Positions 26,106 through 35,794 of a stretch of 64,000 bases of DNA are shown one piece after another (the first letter of the stretch is position 1; each line of letters opens with the position of its first letter). Source of the stretch: Chitinophaga arvensicola (GTDB lineage: Bacteria > Bacteroidota > Bacteroidia > Chitinophagales > Chitinophagaceae); the NCBI RefSeq assembly GCF_900110835.1, contig NZ_FOJG01000001.1, positions 3,689,499-3,753,498 of the forward strand, read 5' to 3'. The position numbers and the translations under genes are program-made. The notes beneath the pieces were generated by a model. The model was given only the letters and a program-made list of their open reading frames with translations. It was not told the DNA's origin and ran no database searches.

Positions 26106-28349
26106 TTATTGTTCGCTATTCCCGGTATAAATATCGAATACGCCGCCTTTCATCAGATCACTATGCTGCAGCAATAAGCCAGGATATTTTTTTCCATCTT
26201 TCAGGATCTGCGAAATAGACAGCGGATAGCCATTGTCGTTATGTACGCGGATAGTGGTGGTGGTACCATGTCCTGTGTGAATGATAATATTGCTGAAAGC
26301 GGGAACGGTGAGCGCATACTCCGGTGCTACCGGGTTTACGGGATAAAATCCCATCGCAGCAAATACATACCAGGCGCTGATCTGCCCGGCGTCGTCGTTG
26401 CCACACAAGCCTCCCGGCCCGGTGCTGTATTCTGTGGTACGGATTTCATTTACATACGCCGCTGTTTTTTGCCCGGCACCTGCATAATTGTAGAGAAAAG
26501 GAATTTGTTGGCCCGGTTCATTGCCATGCCAGTATTGCTGTTTCATAAAAAGACTATCCAGTGCCCGTTCAAATGATGGCTTACCGCCATACAATTTTAT
26601 CATACCAGGGATGTCGTGTGGGATGTAGAATCCATACTGGCGCGGCGTACCTTCGGTGATAAAGGATTCTTTTTTATCGGGGTCCGGGGCTTCATACCAT
26701 TTGCCGGAAGCATAACGGCCATTGACGAAGCCCCGCTGCGGATCAAACACATTCGCATAGTTACCCGCCCTTTTCTTTAGCGCGTTGTAATCGCTGGTTT
26801 TATGCAGAGCTTTCGCAATGGTGGACAATGCGTAATCGTCGTATGCATACTCCAGGGTACGGGACACCTGCTCGCGGCGATGGAATGCGTATGGCACCTC
26901 ATCTTCCAGGGGTACATAGCCGTATTTCAGGTAAGAAGATAACGCCCTGCGGCCTTTGCCTTCTTTGTAATCCGCTAATGCGGCGGTGTCAAAGGCGTTC
27001 TGACGCATAAGCCGGTATGCCTCCTGAATATCGTAGTTCCGGATGCCTTTGTTCCAGGCAGAGGCGATGAACGGAATGGCATGGTCTCCGACCATGGCGG
27101 CGGTATAATTGTTCCAGCAGGGGAAGATCGGCAACCAGCCGCCCTGCTGGCCTTTGAGGATCAGTGAGCGCACAAAATCATTGATCAGCGTAGTTTCCAG
27201 TATTTCATACAGTGGCAGTTGTGCGCGGTAGATATCCCACATGGAAAAATCATCGTAGTAATTGCCGGATTCGAGTTGCTTTACCTGGTAAGATTGCGCA
27301 AATGCCGGATAGGTACCCGTTACATCATTGAACAAGCGCGGGTGCTGCATGGAATGATACAGCGCGGTATAAAATACCTGTTTGTTTTTTTCGGTAGATC
27401 CCTCTACGGTGATTTTACCCAGGGCTTCGTTCCATAAGTCGCGGTTTTTACTGGCCAGGGCCGTAAAATCCCAGTTGGGAATTTCGGCGGCGAGATTTTC
27501 CCGTGCAGCAGCAATACTGGTAAAAGAAGTACCTGCGCGTACGCGGATCACACTTCCTTTGTGTACCTTTAATTTCACTGCCACACCGATGTTTGCCTGG
27601 TCTTTAAGACTATCGGCGATGAATACACGTTCTTCCTGGAATACCTGTGCATCAGCAAATTCCTCTTCAAACTGCACCACAAAGTAGCCGCTGAAACCGG
27701 CGGGTTGTCCCTGTCCCTGGTAGATCCGGAACGCAGGGTTGTAGCCGGATATTTCCTTTCGCTGCCGGTCGATGTATACTGCTCCTTTCCCCCTGTCGCT
27801 GTTGGGCCGGATCAGCAGATAGCCGTCGCTGTTATTGTCAAAGCTGAATTGCATCATGCTGCAACGTGCGGTGGCGGTGAGTTCAGATTTAATGGCGTAC
27901 TTGTTCAATTGCACACGGTAGTAAGCAGGTGTGGCTACTTCCGTTTTATCAGAAAACGTGTCTGCGTACTCGTCAGGTGCTGTTTTTAGTGCTCCTGCAA
28001 CCGGCATAATGGTAAAGCTGCCATAATCCTGTGTACAGGAGCCATTCAGCCAATGGGTACCCCGGAATCCGCTAAACAGTGAGTCGGTATAATAATAGGG
28101 CGCTACGCATTTCTGTTCGGTGAGCCGCGTTTGCGGGGTCCATTGCGTCATTCCGAAGGGGGTACCCACTGCGGGAATGGTGTTTGCCAGCTGTTCGGTG
28201 CCGGCGCCATGAGCCATGGCGGCAGCAGTAGTGCTTTTAGACGTACCGGTGAGCGGGTCCACATAAGTAATCAGCTGGTTGGTTTGTGCAGAAGCACTCC
28301 CCAAACCAGCTGATAACCATAACGTATAAACGATTTTTCTGATCATCAA
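26106..28349 (-). CDS. GH92 family alpha-mannosidase
   Basis: A 747-residue exported enzyme, with a signal peptide ending near GSASAQ. Family marks are the N-terminal VDPLTGT and GFRGTHWLNGS and the C-terminal YWHGNEPGQQIPFLYNYAG and GNDDAGQISAWYVFAAMGFYP. GH92 enzymes are calcium-dependent inverting exo-alpha-mannosidases. The general-acid Glu lies in ITEGTPRQYGF, where most family members have EGNxWQY; the Glu is kept but the neighbours differ, so linkage preference may be unusual. The start overlaps the SusD stop in an ATGA, tying it to susCD. Confidence 0.9.
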   Translation of the reverse strand: MMIRKIVYTLWLSAGLGSASAQTNQLITYVDPLTGTSKSTTAAAMAHGAGTEQLANTIPAVGTPFGMTQWTPQTRLTEQKCVAPYYYTDSLFSGFRGTHWLNGSCTQDYGSFTIMPVAGALKTAPDEYADTFSDKTEVATPAYYRVQLNKYAIKSELTATARCSMMQFSFDNNSDGYLLIRPNSDRGKGAVYIDRQRKEISGYNPAFRIYQGQGQPAGFSGYFVVQFEEEFADAQVFQEERVFIADSLKDQANIGVAVKLKVHKGSVIRVRAGTSFTSIAAARENLAAEIPNWDFTALASKNRDLWNEALGKITVEGSTEKNKQVFYTALYHSMQHPRLFNDVTGTYPAFAQSYQVKQLESGNYYDDFSMWDIYRAQLPLYEILETTLINDFVRSLILKGQQGGWLPIFPCWNNYTAAMVGDHAIPFIASAWNKGIRNYDIQEAYRLMRQNAFDTAALADYKEGKGRRALSSYLKYGYVPLEDEVPYAFHRREQVSRTLEYAYDDYALSTIAKALHKTSDYNALKKRAGNYANVFDPQRGFVNGRYASGKWYEAPDPDKKESFITEGTPRQYGFYIPHDIPGMIKLYGGKPSFERALDSLFMKQQYWHGNEPGQQIPFLYNYAGAGQKTAAYVNEIRTTEYSTGPGGLCGNDDAGQISAWYVFAAMGFYPVNPVAPEYALTVPAFSNIIIHTGHGTTTTIRVHNDNGYPLSISQILKDGKKYPGLLLQHSDLMKGGVFDIYTGNSEQ

Positions 28350-29797
28350 TATCCTTTGTTTTGTTTAATCTTATCCCGGTTAATGTCTATCTGGCTTTGC
28401 GGCACCGGTATCACCATGTTATCGGCCGTAAGATCGGCTACTAAACGGATCTGTGCTTTTTTGCCGTTTAATACCGCTATCGCCCTGTTGGTGCGTACCA
28501 GGTCGTACCAGCGATGCCCTTCAAAGGCGAATTCCACACGGCGTTCGTTCTCAATCGCCAGGCGGAAAGCTCCCTGATCCGGCAGGTCGGTGGATGTTTT
28601 ATCGCCCAGTCCTGCTCTCCTGCGGATGGTATTCAGCCAGGTGAATGCATCTCCGCCGGCCTGGTAACCAACTTCATTGAGTGCTTCCGCGTACATCAGC
28701 ACTACGTCTGCATAGCGGATTACGGGAAAGTTGTTGCCGTTATCATTCTTGGTAGCCGGTACATCAAAGTACTTCTTTACAAAGTAATAATTTACGGTGG
28801 CGCCGCTGGCATTTTTGTAAGAAGTGGCCATAGACAATCCTTTACGCAAGTCGCCTGCTTCATAGGCATTTTCCATGTCTGGTGTAGGCTGGTTGTTACC
28901 ATCGCCGCCAAACATGATCACTGCGTTGCCGGAGTTCTCCGGCGCAAAAGAGTTGGGCAATGGATTGCCTTCTTTCACGCCACCGGATTTGTATTGTACG
29001 TCAAAAACAGATTCCTTGTTATTTTTCTTGCTCACATCAAATACATCGGCATATTTGTCGAGGATGCCATAGGTGCCCGCGTTGATTACTTCTTTCAGTT
29101 TGGCAGCTGCATCGGGAAATTTGCGCTGTGTGAGCAACACTTTACCCAGCAGGGCTTTAGCAGCGCCGCTGGTGGCCCTGCCAATGTCTGCACCGGTGTA
29201 AGTGGCCGGCAGCGATGTTTCTGCTGTTTTCAGATCATTTTCAATCTGCGTGTATACGTTGGCGGCAGGATCGCGGGTATACTCATATGCCTGGTTGGCA
29301 TTGGTCAGTTCTTTTATCACCAAAGGTACATCCCCGAAAGAACGTACGAGGTTGAAGTATACGAGCGCCCGCAGGAACAGCGCTTCACCGGTGAAACGTT
29401 TTTTCAGGGAATCGCTCATCGCAATGGGGCCTATCCTGTCGAGGATGGCATTGCTGCGGGAAATAGCTTTGTAGCTGTCGTTCCAGCGGGCGGCTACAAA
29501 GGGATTGGTTGTTTTGATATAGAAGCGGTCAAATTCGTCCTGGTCGGTGACGGAGCCGGATGGTACCGGGAAGTTGTTGTCCGATGGTATATCGCCGTAT
29601 ACATAGGCATTACCGAATACACCGCCGGATTGCAGGGAACCATAGTTGGCGTTGAGTGCATTTTTGAAGTCGTCGGCTGTTTTATAAAAGTTTTCGGCAG
29701 TGGCCGTGGAAGGAGGGACCTGTTCGAGGAAACTCTTTCTGCAGGCGGTAAAAGCAACAGTAGTTGCCAGTAAAATGTATATATATTTTGTGCGCAT
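28346..29797 (-). CDS. SusD/RagB-type outer-membrane glycan-binding lipoprotein
   Basis: A 483-residue surface lipoprotein with lipobox FTAC and Cys19. The SusD N-terminus is clear (FLEQVPPSTATAENFYKT, ALNANYGSLQ), then the tetratricopeptide core (FLRALVYFNLVRSFGDVPLV, AAKALLGKVLLTQ) and the C-terminal signature FPVIRYADVVLMYAEALNE with ENERRVEFAFEGHRWYDLVR. It captures oligosaccharides over the SusC channel. It sits 21 bases after susC and overlaps GH92 by 4 bases, so the three are one transcript. Confidence 0.95.
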   Translation of the reverse strand: MRTKYIYILLATTVAFTACRKSFLEQVPPSTATAENFYKTADDFKNALNANYGSLQSGGVFGNAYVYGDIPSDNNFPVPSGSVTDQDEFDRFYIKTTNPFVAARWNDSYKAISRSNAILDRIGPIAMSDSLKKRFTGEALFLRALVYFNLVRSFGDVPLVIKELTNANQAYEYTRDPAANVYTQIENDLKTAETSLPATYTGADIGRATSGAAKALLGKVLLTQRKFPDAAAKLKEVINAGTYGILDKYADVFDVSKKNNKESVFDVQYKSGGVKEGNPLPNSFAPENSGNAVIMFGGDGNNQPTPDMENAYEAGDLRKGLSMATSYKNASGATVNYYFVKKYFDVPATKNDNGNNFPVIRYADVVLMYAEALNEVGYQAGGDAFTWLNTIRRRAGLGDKTSTDLPDQGAFRLAIENERRVEFAFEGHRWYDLVRTNRAIAVLNGKKAQIRLVADLTADNMVIPVPQSQIDINRDKIKQNKGY

Positions 29798-29818
29798 GTT
29801 CTTTCAGTTTTTACAAGA

Positions 29819-32800
29819 TCAGAATCCGATATTTACACCTACTACAAATGTTCTGGCAAGCGGATAGCGGCCATAGTCCACCCCGCTGGTGAGTGCGCCT
29901 TCGTAGTTACTTACTTCCGGGTTATAGTTCAGGTAGTTGGTAAAGGTGTAGAGATTTTGTGCAGACAGGTAAATCCTGGCCTGTTGCAAACGGATATGTT
30001 GCAGCATTTTTTCCGGTAGCTGGTAACCCAGGCTGATGTTCTGGATCCGCAGATAAGAAGCATCTTCTACCCAACGGTCGGAAATAGCGTTGTTATTACC
30101 GGTGGTGCGTTGGTTGGCGCGGGGAATAATACCGTTGCCAGGTTTCGCTTCCGACTGCCAGCGGTTCATTACAGTAGTGAGCTGGTTAGCGCTGCCTTCC
30201 ACGTTTTCAAAGAAGCGTCGGCTGAGGTTCAGGATCTGTCCTCCCTGCTGGCCTTGTATCGCTACCATCAGGTCGAAATTTTTATAACGGAAAGTGTTGG
30301 TGAGGCCATAGATAAAATCAGGCTGACTATTGCCAATAATCGTACGGTCATCTGCGGTGATCTTACCATCTTTGTTCACATCTTCAAACTTCACGTCGCC
30401 AGGTCTGGAAGTGGCGTCGTGTGGAAATTTATCCAGGTCGGCCTGGTTCTGGAAGATGCCAATCTGTTTGTAGCCATAGATGTTACCGATAGGTTTGCCG
30501 ATCACGGTGATGTTGGTTTCATTCACGCCGGAGTTACTGCGGATCGGATCTCCCGTAGGGCCTAATGCCAGTACGGTATTACGGTTAAAGGAGATCGAGG
30601 CATTGGTATTCCAGGTAAAGGCGCCGGTGAGGTTGCGGGTAGCAAGAGAAAACTCCCATCCTTTGTTTTCGATGGCGCCGATGTTTTTAACGGCGGTGCT
30701 GAAACCTGTAATAGTAGGCACATTTACGGCCAGTAACAGGTCGTTGGTATTTCTTTTATAGTAATCGATACCGATGGCAATTCTTTCGTGAAATAACCCG
30801 ATGTCTATACCGGCATCAAACTGTTTACTCTTTTCCCATCCCAGTTCAGGATTTCCCATGGTAGCTGCCGCCAAACCATTGACCAGCGTGTTGTTGAAGC
30901 TGTAGTTGTCGGCGTCGAGGGTAGCGAGGTAGGGGTAGTCGGAAGTAAACTGGTTATTCCCTGCCAGGCCATAGCTCACACGCAGTTTGGCGTTGGATAC
31001 GGTGGGGATGTTTTTCATGAACGGTTCTTCCGTGATCACCCATCCTACCGAACCTGCGGGGAATACGCCCCACCTGTTCTGGCTGCCGAAGATGGAAGAA
31101 CCATCGGCGCGCAGGGATACATTGGCGATGTATTTTTCTTTATAGTTATAGGTAGCGCGGCCGAAGTAAGACGTAGAGCTATTAGCCGTTCTGAAAGAGT
31201 TGACAGTGCTGGGTAGACCTGCGGCATTCAGCGTAGGTACTACATCGTTAGCATAGGAGGTACCGATCGCCTGGCTCCTCTGGAACTGATATTTGTAGGC
31301 TTCCATGCCTAACAGCAGGTCGAGGTGATGTGCGCCGGAATTTTTGGTATAGTTCAGTGTCTGGTTGAACAGCCAGCTGGTGGTCATATCGGAGTAGGCT
31401 TCGCCTACTGCCTGTGTAGGTGGCAGGATCTGGTTCAGTGGCAGACGGGAAGTTTTGTAAGCGTTTCTTCTACCGGAGCCTACATTGAAATTGCCCGTAG
31501 CCCGATATGTGAAATCTTTCAGGAACTGATAGGATGCATATACGTTGGTGAGCAGGTTGGTGGTGATCAGTTCACTCGGATTTTCGGTGATATTCGCCAC
31601 CGGGTTGGTAATGCCGGGCCAGCCATAAGGTACGGCCAATGCGGTTTGAGAGGTATAGGCGCTGTGGTCGGCATTCCAGATGGGCGTCATTGGTACGGCA
31701 GATAAAGCGGCGTTGATGATCCCATTGCTGGCCCAGTGCCCGTCACTGTTTACTTCCTGCTGAATTTTGTATACCGGGTTAATATTGGCGCCCAGTTTAA
31801 AACGATCAGTTATGTTAAGGTCTACATTGGCACGCACAGAATAGCGGTCCAGGGTAGATTTATCGATGATGCCATCCTGTTTGAGATAGCCACCGGTAAC
31901 GAGATATTGTGCTTTATCGGTGCCACCGCTGGCGGTTACCTGGTAGTTATTGATCATGCCTTTGCGGAAAATCATATCCTGGTAATCGTACGTAGGCATG
32001 GCAGCTACTTTTGCCGGATCGTCAAAGTTGAACCAGTCGAACAGGTCACCGCGCGGATAACGGTAACGTAAATACGAAGAAGGACGGGCGCTGTTTGGAT
32101 CGTTGATACTGGCGCCGGGTACGTTATCGAGATAGGCGTTGTTGGAGGCTTCTTTGGAGAATTCCGCAAACTGCTGGGAGTTTAATACATCTATTTTTTT
32201 TGAGAGTTCCTGGAAACCCGTGTATACGTCGGCGTTAAATTTCGTAGCGCCGGTTTTACCGCGTTTGGTGGTTACAATCAGTACACCGTTGGAGCCTTTG
32301 GAGCCGTAGATAGCGGTGGAAGAGGCGTCTTTCAGTACATCGATACTTTGTACATCATTGCTGCTAAGGTTACTGAATACGCTGGCATCCACGATGTTGC
32401 CATCTACTACAATGAGGGGATTGGTACCTGCGCTGATGGAGCCGAAGCCGCGCACTTTGATGGCGGGTGTAGCACCGGGAGCGCCGCCGGTTTGTTGTAC
32501 AATCACGCCGGGGATTTTTCCCTGCATGCCGGTGGCCACGTTAGACAGTGGCATGTCGCGCATTTCTGCCATGGGTACGGAGGAAATGGCGGCGGTTACA
32601 TTTCTTTTCTTCTGGGTGCCATATCCTATTACTACTACATTATTCAGGGAGCGGGTTTCTTCCTTCATTACTACATTCCTGGAGCTGCCGCTTCCGGCGG
32701 CAACTTCTACGGCGGTATAGCCGATCATGCTGAAGATGATCACGCTTTTTTCGTCCGGTACCCGGATGGAGTAGTGACCGTTTACATCGGTAATGGCACC

Positions 32801-33295
32801 GCCGCCACCATTCTTAATGGTGATGGTTACATTGGGAAGTCCGTTACCTTTTTCATCCGTCACTTTTCCGCTGATGGTAACCGGGGGAAGAAGGGTGATA
32901 ATAACAGTAGGCTTAGACTTTTCCGTGATCACGATGGTGTTGGCATTCAGCGACCAGGAAAGAGAGGTGTGTTGCAGGAGCAGGTTCAGTGTTTGTAGTA
33001 CGGACCTGCGTTCTGCCGGCAGCGTCAGGGGTTCATAGTCAGCCAGCTGAGCTTCCACATAAGCGAATTTGAAATGGCTTTGCTGCTGGATCTGTTTAAA
33101 CCCTTCTTTGAGGGGCTGGTGTTTCAGGCCGACCATAACGTCTACCTCTTCCAGCCGCTGCGCTTTGCCAGGAGCCGCAATCAGCATATTGATGCCCAGG
33201 AGAAAAGCAGAGGCGAGTAAGCAACTTAGTTTCATATAATACGCAAACGTTCGCTTTGGGAAAAGGCGTAGCCTTCCCCTGATAAGAAATTTCAT
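29819..33295 (-). CDS. SusC/RagA-type TonB-dependent transporter with STN domain
   Basis: A 1158-residue outer-membrane transporter. After a signal segment ending near PGKAQ come an STN domain (about 52-130, a signalling domain found with FecR/ECF partners), a carboxypeptidase-regulatory-like domain (about 140-215), the TonB box/plug start VVVIGYGTQKKRNVTAAISSV (about 222-245), the plug with IDVLKDASSTAIYGSKGSNGV, and a 22-strand barrel ending in aromatic GVNIGF. It imports oligosaccharides captured by SusD. The STN domain, with the upstream fecR and sigma genes, indicates transenvelope induction by substrate. Confidence 0.95.
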   Translation of the reverse strand: MKFLIRGRLRLFPKRTFAYYMKLSCLLASAFLLGINMLIAAPGKAQRLEEVDVMVGLKHQPLKEGFKQIQQQSHFKFAYVEAQLADYEPLTLPAERRSVLQTLNLLLQHTSLSWSLNANTIVITEKSKPTVIITLLPPVTISGKVTDEKGNGLPNVTITIKNGGGGAITDVNGHYSIRVPDEKSVIIFSMIGYTAVEVAAGSGSSRNVVMKEETRSLNNVVVIGYGTQKKRNVTAAISSVPMAEMRDMPLSNVATGMQGKIPGVIVQQTGGAPGATPAIKVRGFGSISAGTNPLIVVDGNIVDASVFSNLSSNDVQSIDVLKDASSTAIYGSKGSNGVLIVTTKRGKTGATKFNADVYTGFQELSKKIDVLNSQQFAEFSKEASNNAYLDNVPGASINDPNSARPSSYLRYRYPRGDLFDWFNFDDPAKVAAMPTYDYQDMIFRKGMINNYQVTASGGTDKAQYLVTGGYLKQDGIIDKSTLDRYSVRANVDLNITDRFKLGANINPVYKIQQEVNSDGHWASNGIINAALSAVPMTPIWNADHSAYTSQTALAVPYGWPGITNPVANITENPSELITTNLLTNVYASYQFLKDFTYRATGNFNVGSGRRNAYKTSRLPLNQILPPTQAVGEAYSDMTTSWLFNQTLNYTKNSGAHHLDLLLGMEAYKYQFQRSQAIGTSYANDVVPTLNAAGLPSTVNSFRTANSSTSYFGRATYNYKEKYIANVSLRADGSSIFGSQNRWGVFPAGSVGWVITEEPFMKNIPTVSNAKLRVSYGLAGNNQFTSDYPYLATLDADNYSFNNTLVNGLAAATMGNPELGWEKSKQFDAGIDIGLFHERIAIGIDYYKRNTNDLLLAVNVPTITGFSTAVKNIGAIENKGWEFSLATRNLTGAFTWNTNASISFNRNTVLALGPTGDPIRSNSGVNETNITVIGKPIGNIYGYKQIGIFQNQADLDKFPHDATSRPGDVKFEDVNKDGKITADDRTIIGNSQPDFIYGLTNTFRYKNFDLMVAIQGQQGGQILNLSRRFFENVEGSANQLTTVMNRWQSEAKPGNGIIPRANQRTTGNNNAISDRWVEDASYLRIQNISLGYQLPEKMLQHIRLQQARIYLSAQNLYTFTNYLNYNPEVSNYEGALTSGVDYGRYPLARTFVVGVNIGF

Positions 33296-33312
33296 ACCTT
33301 TGGGTAGTTTTT

Positions 33313-33332
33313 AAATGTTTACCAAATGTTTA
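33313..33332 (-). promoter_or_regulatory. Direct repeat upstream of susC
   Basis: AAATGTTTA occurs at 33313-33321 and again at 33324-33332, exactly 11 bases apart, about 20 bases before the susC start on the minus strand. One helical turn of spacing suggests paired protein contacts or part of the ECF promoter. Confidence 0.35.
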
Positions 33333-33340
33333 AGACAACC

Positions 33341-33369
33341 GGCTATACTAACTCGTCCTTAGTATAGCC
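33341..33369 (-). terminator. Hairpin between fecR and susC
   Basis: A perfect 10-base stem, GGCTATACTA at 33341-33350 and TAGTATAGCC at 33360-33369, with a 9-base loop directly after the fecR stop (33374). On the minus strand the following sequence is only mildly U-rich, so partial termination is likely, letting susC be controlled separately. Confidence 0.6.
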
Positions 33370-33373
33370 TTTT

Positions 33374-34384
33374 TTAAAATCGTTTATCCAGCCATATTGT
33401 ACTGTCGGCTCCTTTTTGCCATTGTGCGTTTGTTAGCTTACAGATCACGTCCAGTGCCTGTTTCATTGGATCGTTGATAAAATTTCCGGTGAATTTTTTG
33501 GTGCGCAGGGACTCATCCCTGATTTGAATGTTGACGCCATAGTATTGGTTGATAAGTGGAATAGCTGTTTCAAGGGTAACGTCTTCAAAAACCGGTTCAT
33601 CATTTTTCCATACCAGCACTTCTTTCATATTGGCTTTTGTACGTAAAGGCGCTATAGCGGCCTTGTCGATGATCAGTTGATCACCGGCCTGCAGTTCGGC
33701 CAGTACCGTTTTATTATCCTGTTGCACCTGCACTTTACCGGTGCTCACGGTCACAGATATGGGGGCGGTACCGCCGGTGGCTTTGATATTGAATGAGGTG
33801 CCCAGTACGCGCGTCACGATGCTGCCCGTGCGTACCAGGAATGGCTTGCTTTTATCGGGTACCACTTCAAAGAAAGCTTCTCCCTTAAGTGATACTTCCC
33901 GGTTTTTACCCTGAAAAGTAGCGGGGTAGTCTAATTCGCTGTTTTCGTTCAACGTTACGATACTGCCATCCGGTAGTTTGATCACTTTATTGGTATTCTG
34001 CTGAGTAGCGGGAAGTTGCACATGTAGGGTAGGAGCAGGTTTGGATGCCGGCATCAGCCACCAGGCGGTTAATAGTGCCAGTAATACGGAAGCAGCGATA
34101 GCGATTTTCTTAAACCCGCCTGGACGTTTTACGGTCATCACCTGTACCATATCGATATCGCTTTCCCCGATTTTTTGCTGTAAACGGGTGTAAAGCTGGT
34201 CCCAGGCAGGTTCGCGTGTTTGGTCGGGCATACGTTCCCAGAGCGCCGCCAGTTCCTGTGATACAAGGTCATTTTCCGAAAGTTCCGACATCAGTGTCCA
34301 GAACTCTTCCAGCTCCTGCGGCGTGCAATCGCTGGCCAGGTATTTTTCCAGTAAAAGTTTTAGTCGTAACGGATTCGAGGACAT
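33374..34384 (-). CDS. FecR-type anti-sigma factor
   Basis: A 336-residue inner-membrane protein. Residues 1-85 are the cytosolic anti-sigma part, with LEKYLASDCTPQELEEFWTLM. A membrane helix lies at about 91-111, followed by the periplasmic FecR domain (LPDGSIVTLNENSELDYPATF, REVSLKGEAFFEV, VLGTSFNIKA). The C-terminal DUF4974/STN-like part (FEDVTLETAIPLINQYYGVNI) contacts the transporter's STN domain. It holds the ECF sigma factor until substrate occupies SusC. It lies 49 bases downstream of the sigma gene. Confidence 0.94.
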   Translation of the reverse strand: MSSNPLRLKLLLEKYLASDCTPQELEEFWTLMSELSENDLVSQELAALWERMPDQTREPAWDQLYTRLQQKIGESDIDMVQVMTVKRPGGFKKIAIAASVLLALLTAWWLMPASKPAPTLHVQLPATQQNTNKVIKLPDGSIVTLNENSELDYPATFQGKNREVSLKGEAFFEVVPDKSKPFLVRTGSIVTRVLGTSFNIKATGGTAPISVTVSTGKVQVQQDNKTVLAELQAGDQLIIDKAAIAPLRTKANMKEVLVWKNDEPVFEDVTLETAIPLINQYYGVNIQIRDESLRTKKFTGNFINDPMKQALDVICKLTNAQWQKGADSTIWLDKRF

Positions 34385-34433
34385 ACACCAGTTATATACC
34401 TCTATGACGACAAAAAAGAAGGGGTAGTACTAA

Positions 34434-35030
34434 TCAGTCTGAAAATAAATCTGAGAATACCACCAGGTACACAATAGCCTGGGGAGTAATATGGTGGTTA
34501 AGCAGGTATTGTTTAATGATTTTCAGGCTGTCTGTAATAGTATTTTTAACGGTATTACGGGATAAATTGAGTTCTGTGGCGATTTCTTCATGCGTCATGC
34601 CTTTTTCCCGGCTTAGGGTAATCATGAGTCGTCGTTGGGGAGATAGTTGTTTATACGCATTATTAAGGATCTCGCGGCACTCGTTGTTGAGCAGACTGTA
34701 ATCGGCGCTCTGTTCCTGATGTGCTTCCATATGCTCGCTCACCAGTTTCTGGAGGCGGGCGTTTTTGGCGGCCAGTTTGAAGAAGTCCATGGCTTTGTTA
34801 TAGGCCACCTTGTACAGGAAAGCATCCATGTTCTGGATATGAATGATGAGATCTCTGCCGGTCCATAGTTTCAGGAATACATCTATGACAATTTCCTCCG
34901 CCACCTCTCTTGATTTGGTAACGGTGATCACATACTGGTAGAGCTTTTTTCTATGACGTTCAAATAACTGTTTAAACGCGGCTTCATCCCCTGCAGCAAT
35001 GCTGCTCAGCAATTCAGTTTCATTATACAT
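34434..35030 (-). CDS. ECF RNA polymerase sigma factor
   Basis: A 198-residue sigma-70 family protein of ECF type with region 2 (FKQLFERHRKKLYQYVITVTKSREVAEEIV, AFLYKVAYNKAMDFFK) and region 4 (LSPQRRLMITLSREKGMTHEEIATELNLSRNTVKNTI), the latter a helix-turn-helix. It directs transcription of the downstream Sus locus once released from FecR. A TATATTTG -7 element lies 39-46 bases upstream. The C-terminal extension after region 4 is short and hydrophobic, as often in Bacteroidota. Confidence 0.94.
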   Translation of the reverse strand: MYNETELLSSIAAGDEAAFKQLFERHRKKLYQYVITVTKSREVAEEIVIDVFLKLWTGRDLIIHIQNMDAFLYKVAYNKAMDFFKLAAKNARLQKLVSEHMEAHQEQSADYSLLNNECREILNNAYKQLSPQRRLMITLSREKGMTHEEIATELNLSRNTVKNTITDSLKIIKQYLLNHHITPQAIVYLVVFSDLFSD

Positions 35031-35068
35031 GGAATCTTCTCTTAGTTGATATCAGGAACGTGGTCTGA

Positions 35069-35076
35069 CAAATATA
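35069..35076 (-). promoter_or_regulatory. Promoter -7 element for ECF sigma gene
   Basis: TATATTTG on the minus strand, an exact TAnnTTTG, lies 39-46 bases upstream of the sigma factor ATG at 35030. No clear -33 element is visible. Confidence 0.5.
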
Positions 35077-35200
35077 TTTTTTTTCCGGAGATTTTTTTAA
35101 AATATATCGGCAGATGCAGAATGCTCTATTGCCATATCAATAAAATTGATGGCCGGATGCTGGCTGTTCTGCTAAATTTACAACTCTGAAGAAACATCAT

Positions 35201-35779
35201 ATGAGATTACCCATTCAAATACTGGCCATTTGTGGCAGCACGCGGCAGTCGTCTTCCAATCATCACCTGATTCAGGCCATCCGTAACCTGTCGGCTGGCA
35301 GATTTGCGGTAACGCAACTGGATAGCCTCACGGACATACCTCATTTTAACCCGGACCTGGATCTGACAGCCGACAGCGCCCCTGCTGCGGTGCAGGCGTT
35401 CCGCGCGCAACTGGCCGCCGCAGATGCGGTGCTGATCTGCACGCCGGAATATGCGATCGGTGTGCCTGGTACATTAAAAAATGCGATCGACTGGACCGTT
35501 TCTTCTATGCATTTCTCCGGGAAGCCGGTGGCTTTGGTAACGGCGGGTACATCCGGGCATAAGGCGCATCAGTCGCTGTTGGGTACTTTATTGATCATTG
35601 AGTCGAAAATTGCACCTGCCGCACAATTGGTAGTATCGTCGGTGAAAACGAAAGTAAATGATCAGGGTGTGATAACGGATGCGGCAACGGAGATGCAGGT
35701 ACGAAAACTGGTAGATGCCCTGGAAGCGGTGGTGCTTGGAAAGGAAGAGGAATTGCTACCGGCGCCATCGTTATTTTGA
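35201..35779 (+). CDS. NADPH-dependent FMN reductase
   Basis: A 192-residue flavodoxin-fold protein of the FMN reductase/ArsH-like group. The phosphate-binding loop is CGSTRQSSSNHHL at the first strand, and TPEYAIGVPGTLKNAIDW is the diagnostic FMN-contacting segment. It would reduce FMN or quinones with NAD(P)H in the cytosol. Single gene, ended by a strong terminator. Confidence 0.9.
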   Translation: MRLPIQILAICGSTRQSSSNHHLIQAIRNLSAGRFAVTQLDSLTDIPHFNPDLDLTADSAPAAVQAFRAQLAAADAVLICTPEYAIGVPGTLKNAIDWTVSSMHFSGKPVALVTAGTSGHKAHQSLLGTLLIIESKIAPAAQLVVSSVKTKVNDQGVITDAATEMQVRKLVDALEAVVLGKEEELLPAPSLF

Positions 35780-35794
35780 ATAAACTTAATAAGG

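Noticed and set aside
28514-29773. 419-codon open frame on the plus strand
   Set aside because: It lies wholly antisense to the susD gene, has no recognisable domain, and mirrors SusD codons. It is a shadow of the real gene.
32348-32998. 216-codon Gly/His/Tyr-rich plus-strand frame
   Set aside because: It is antisense to the SusC plug and regulatory domain; the composition is a reading-frame artefact.
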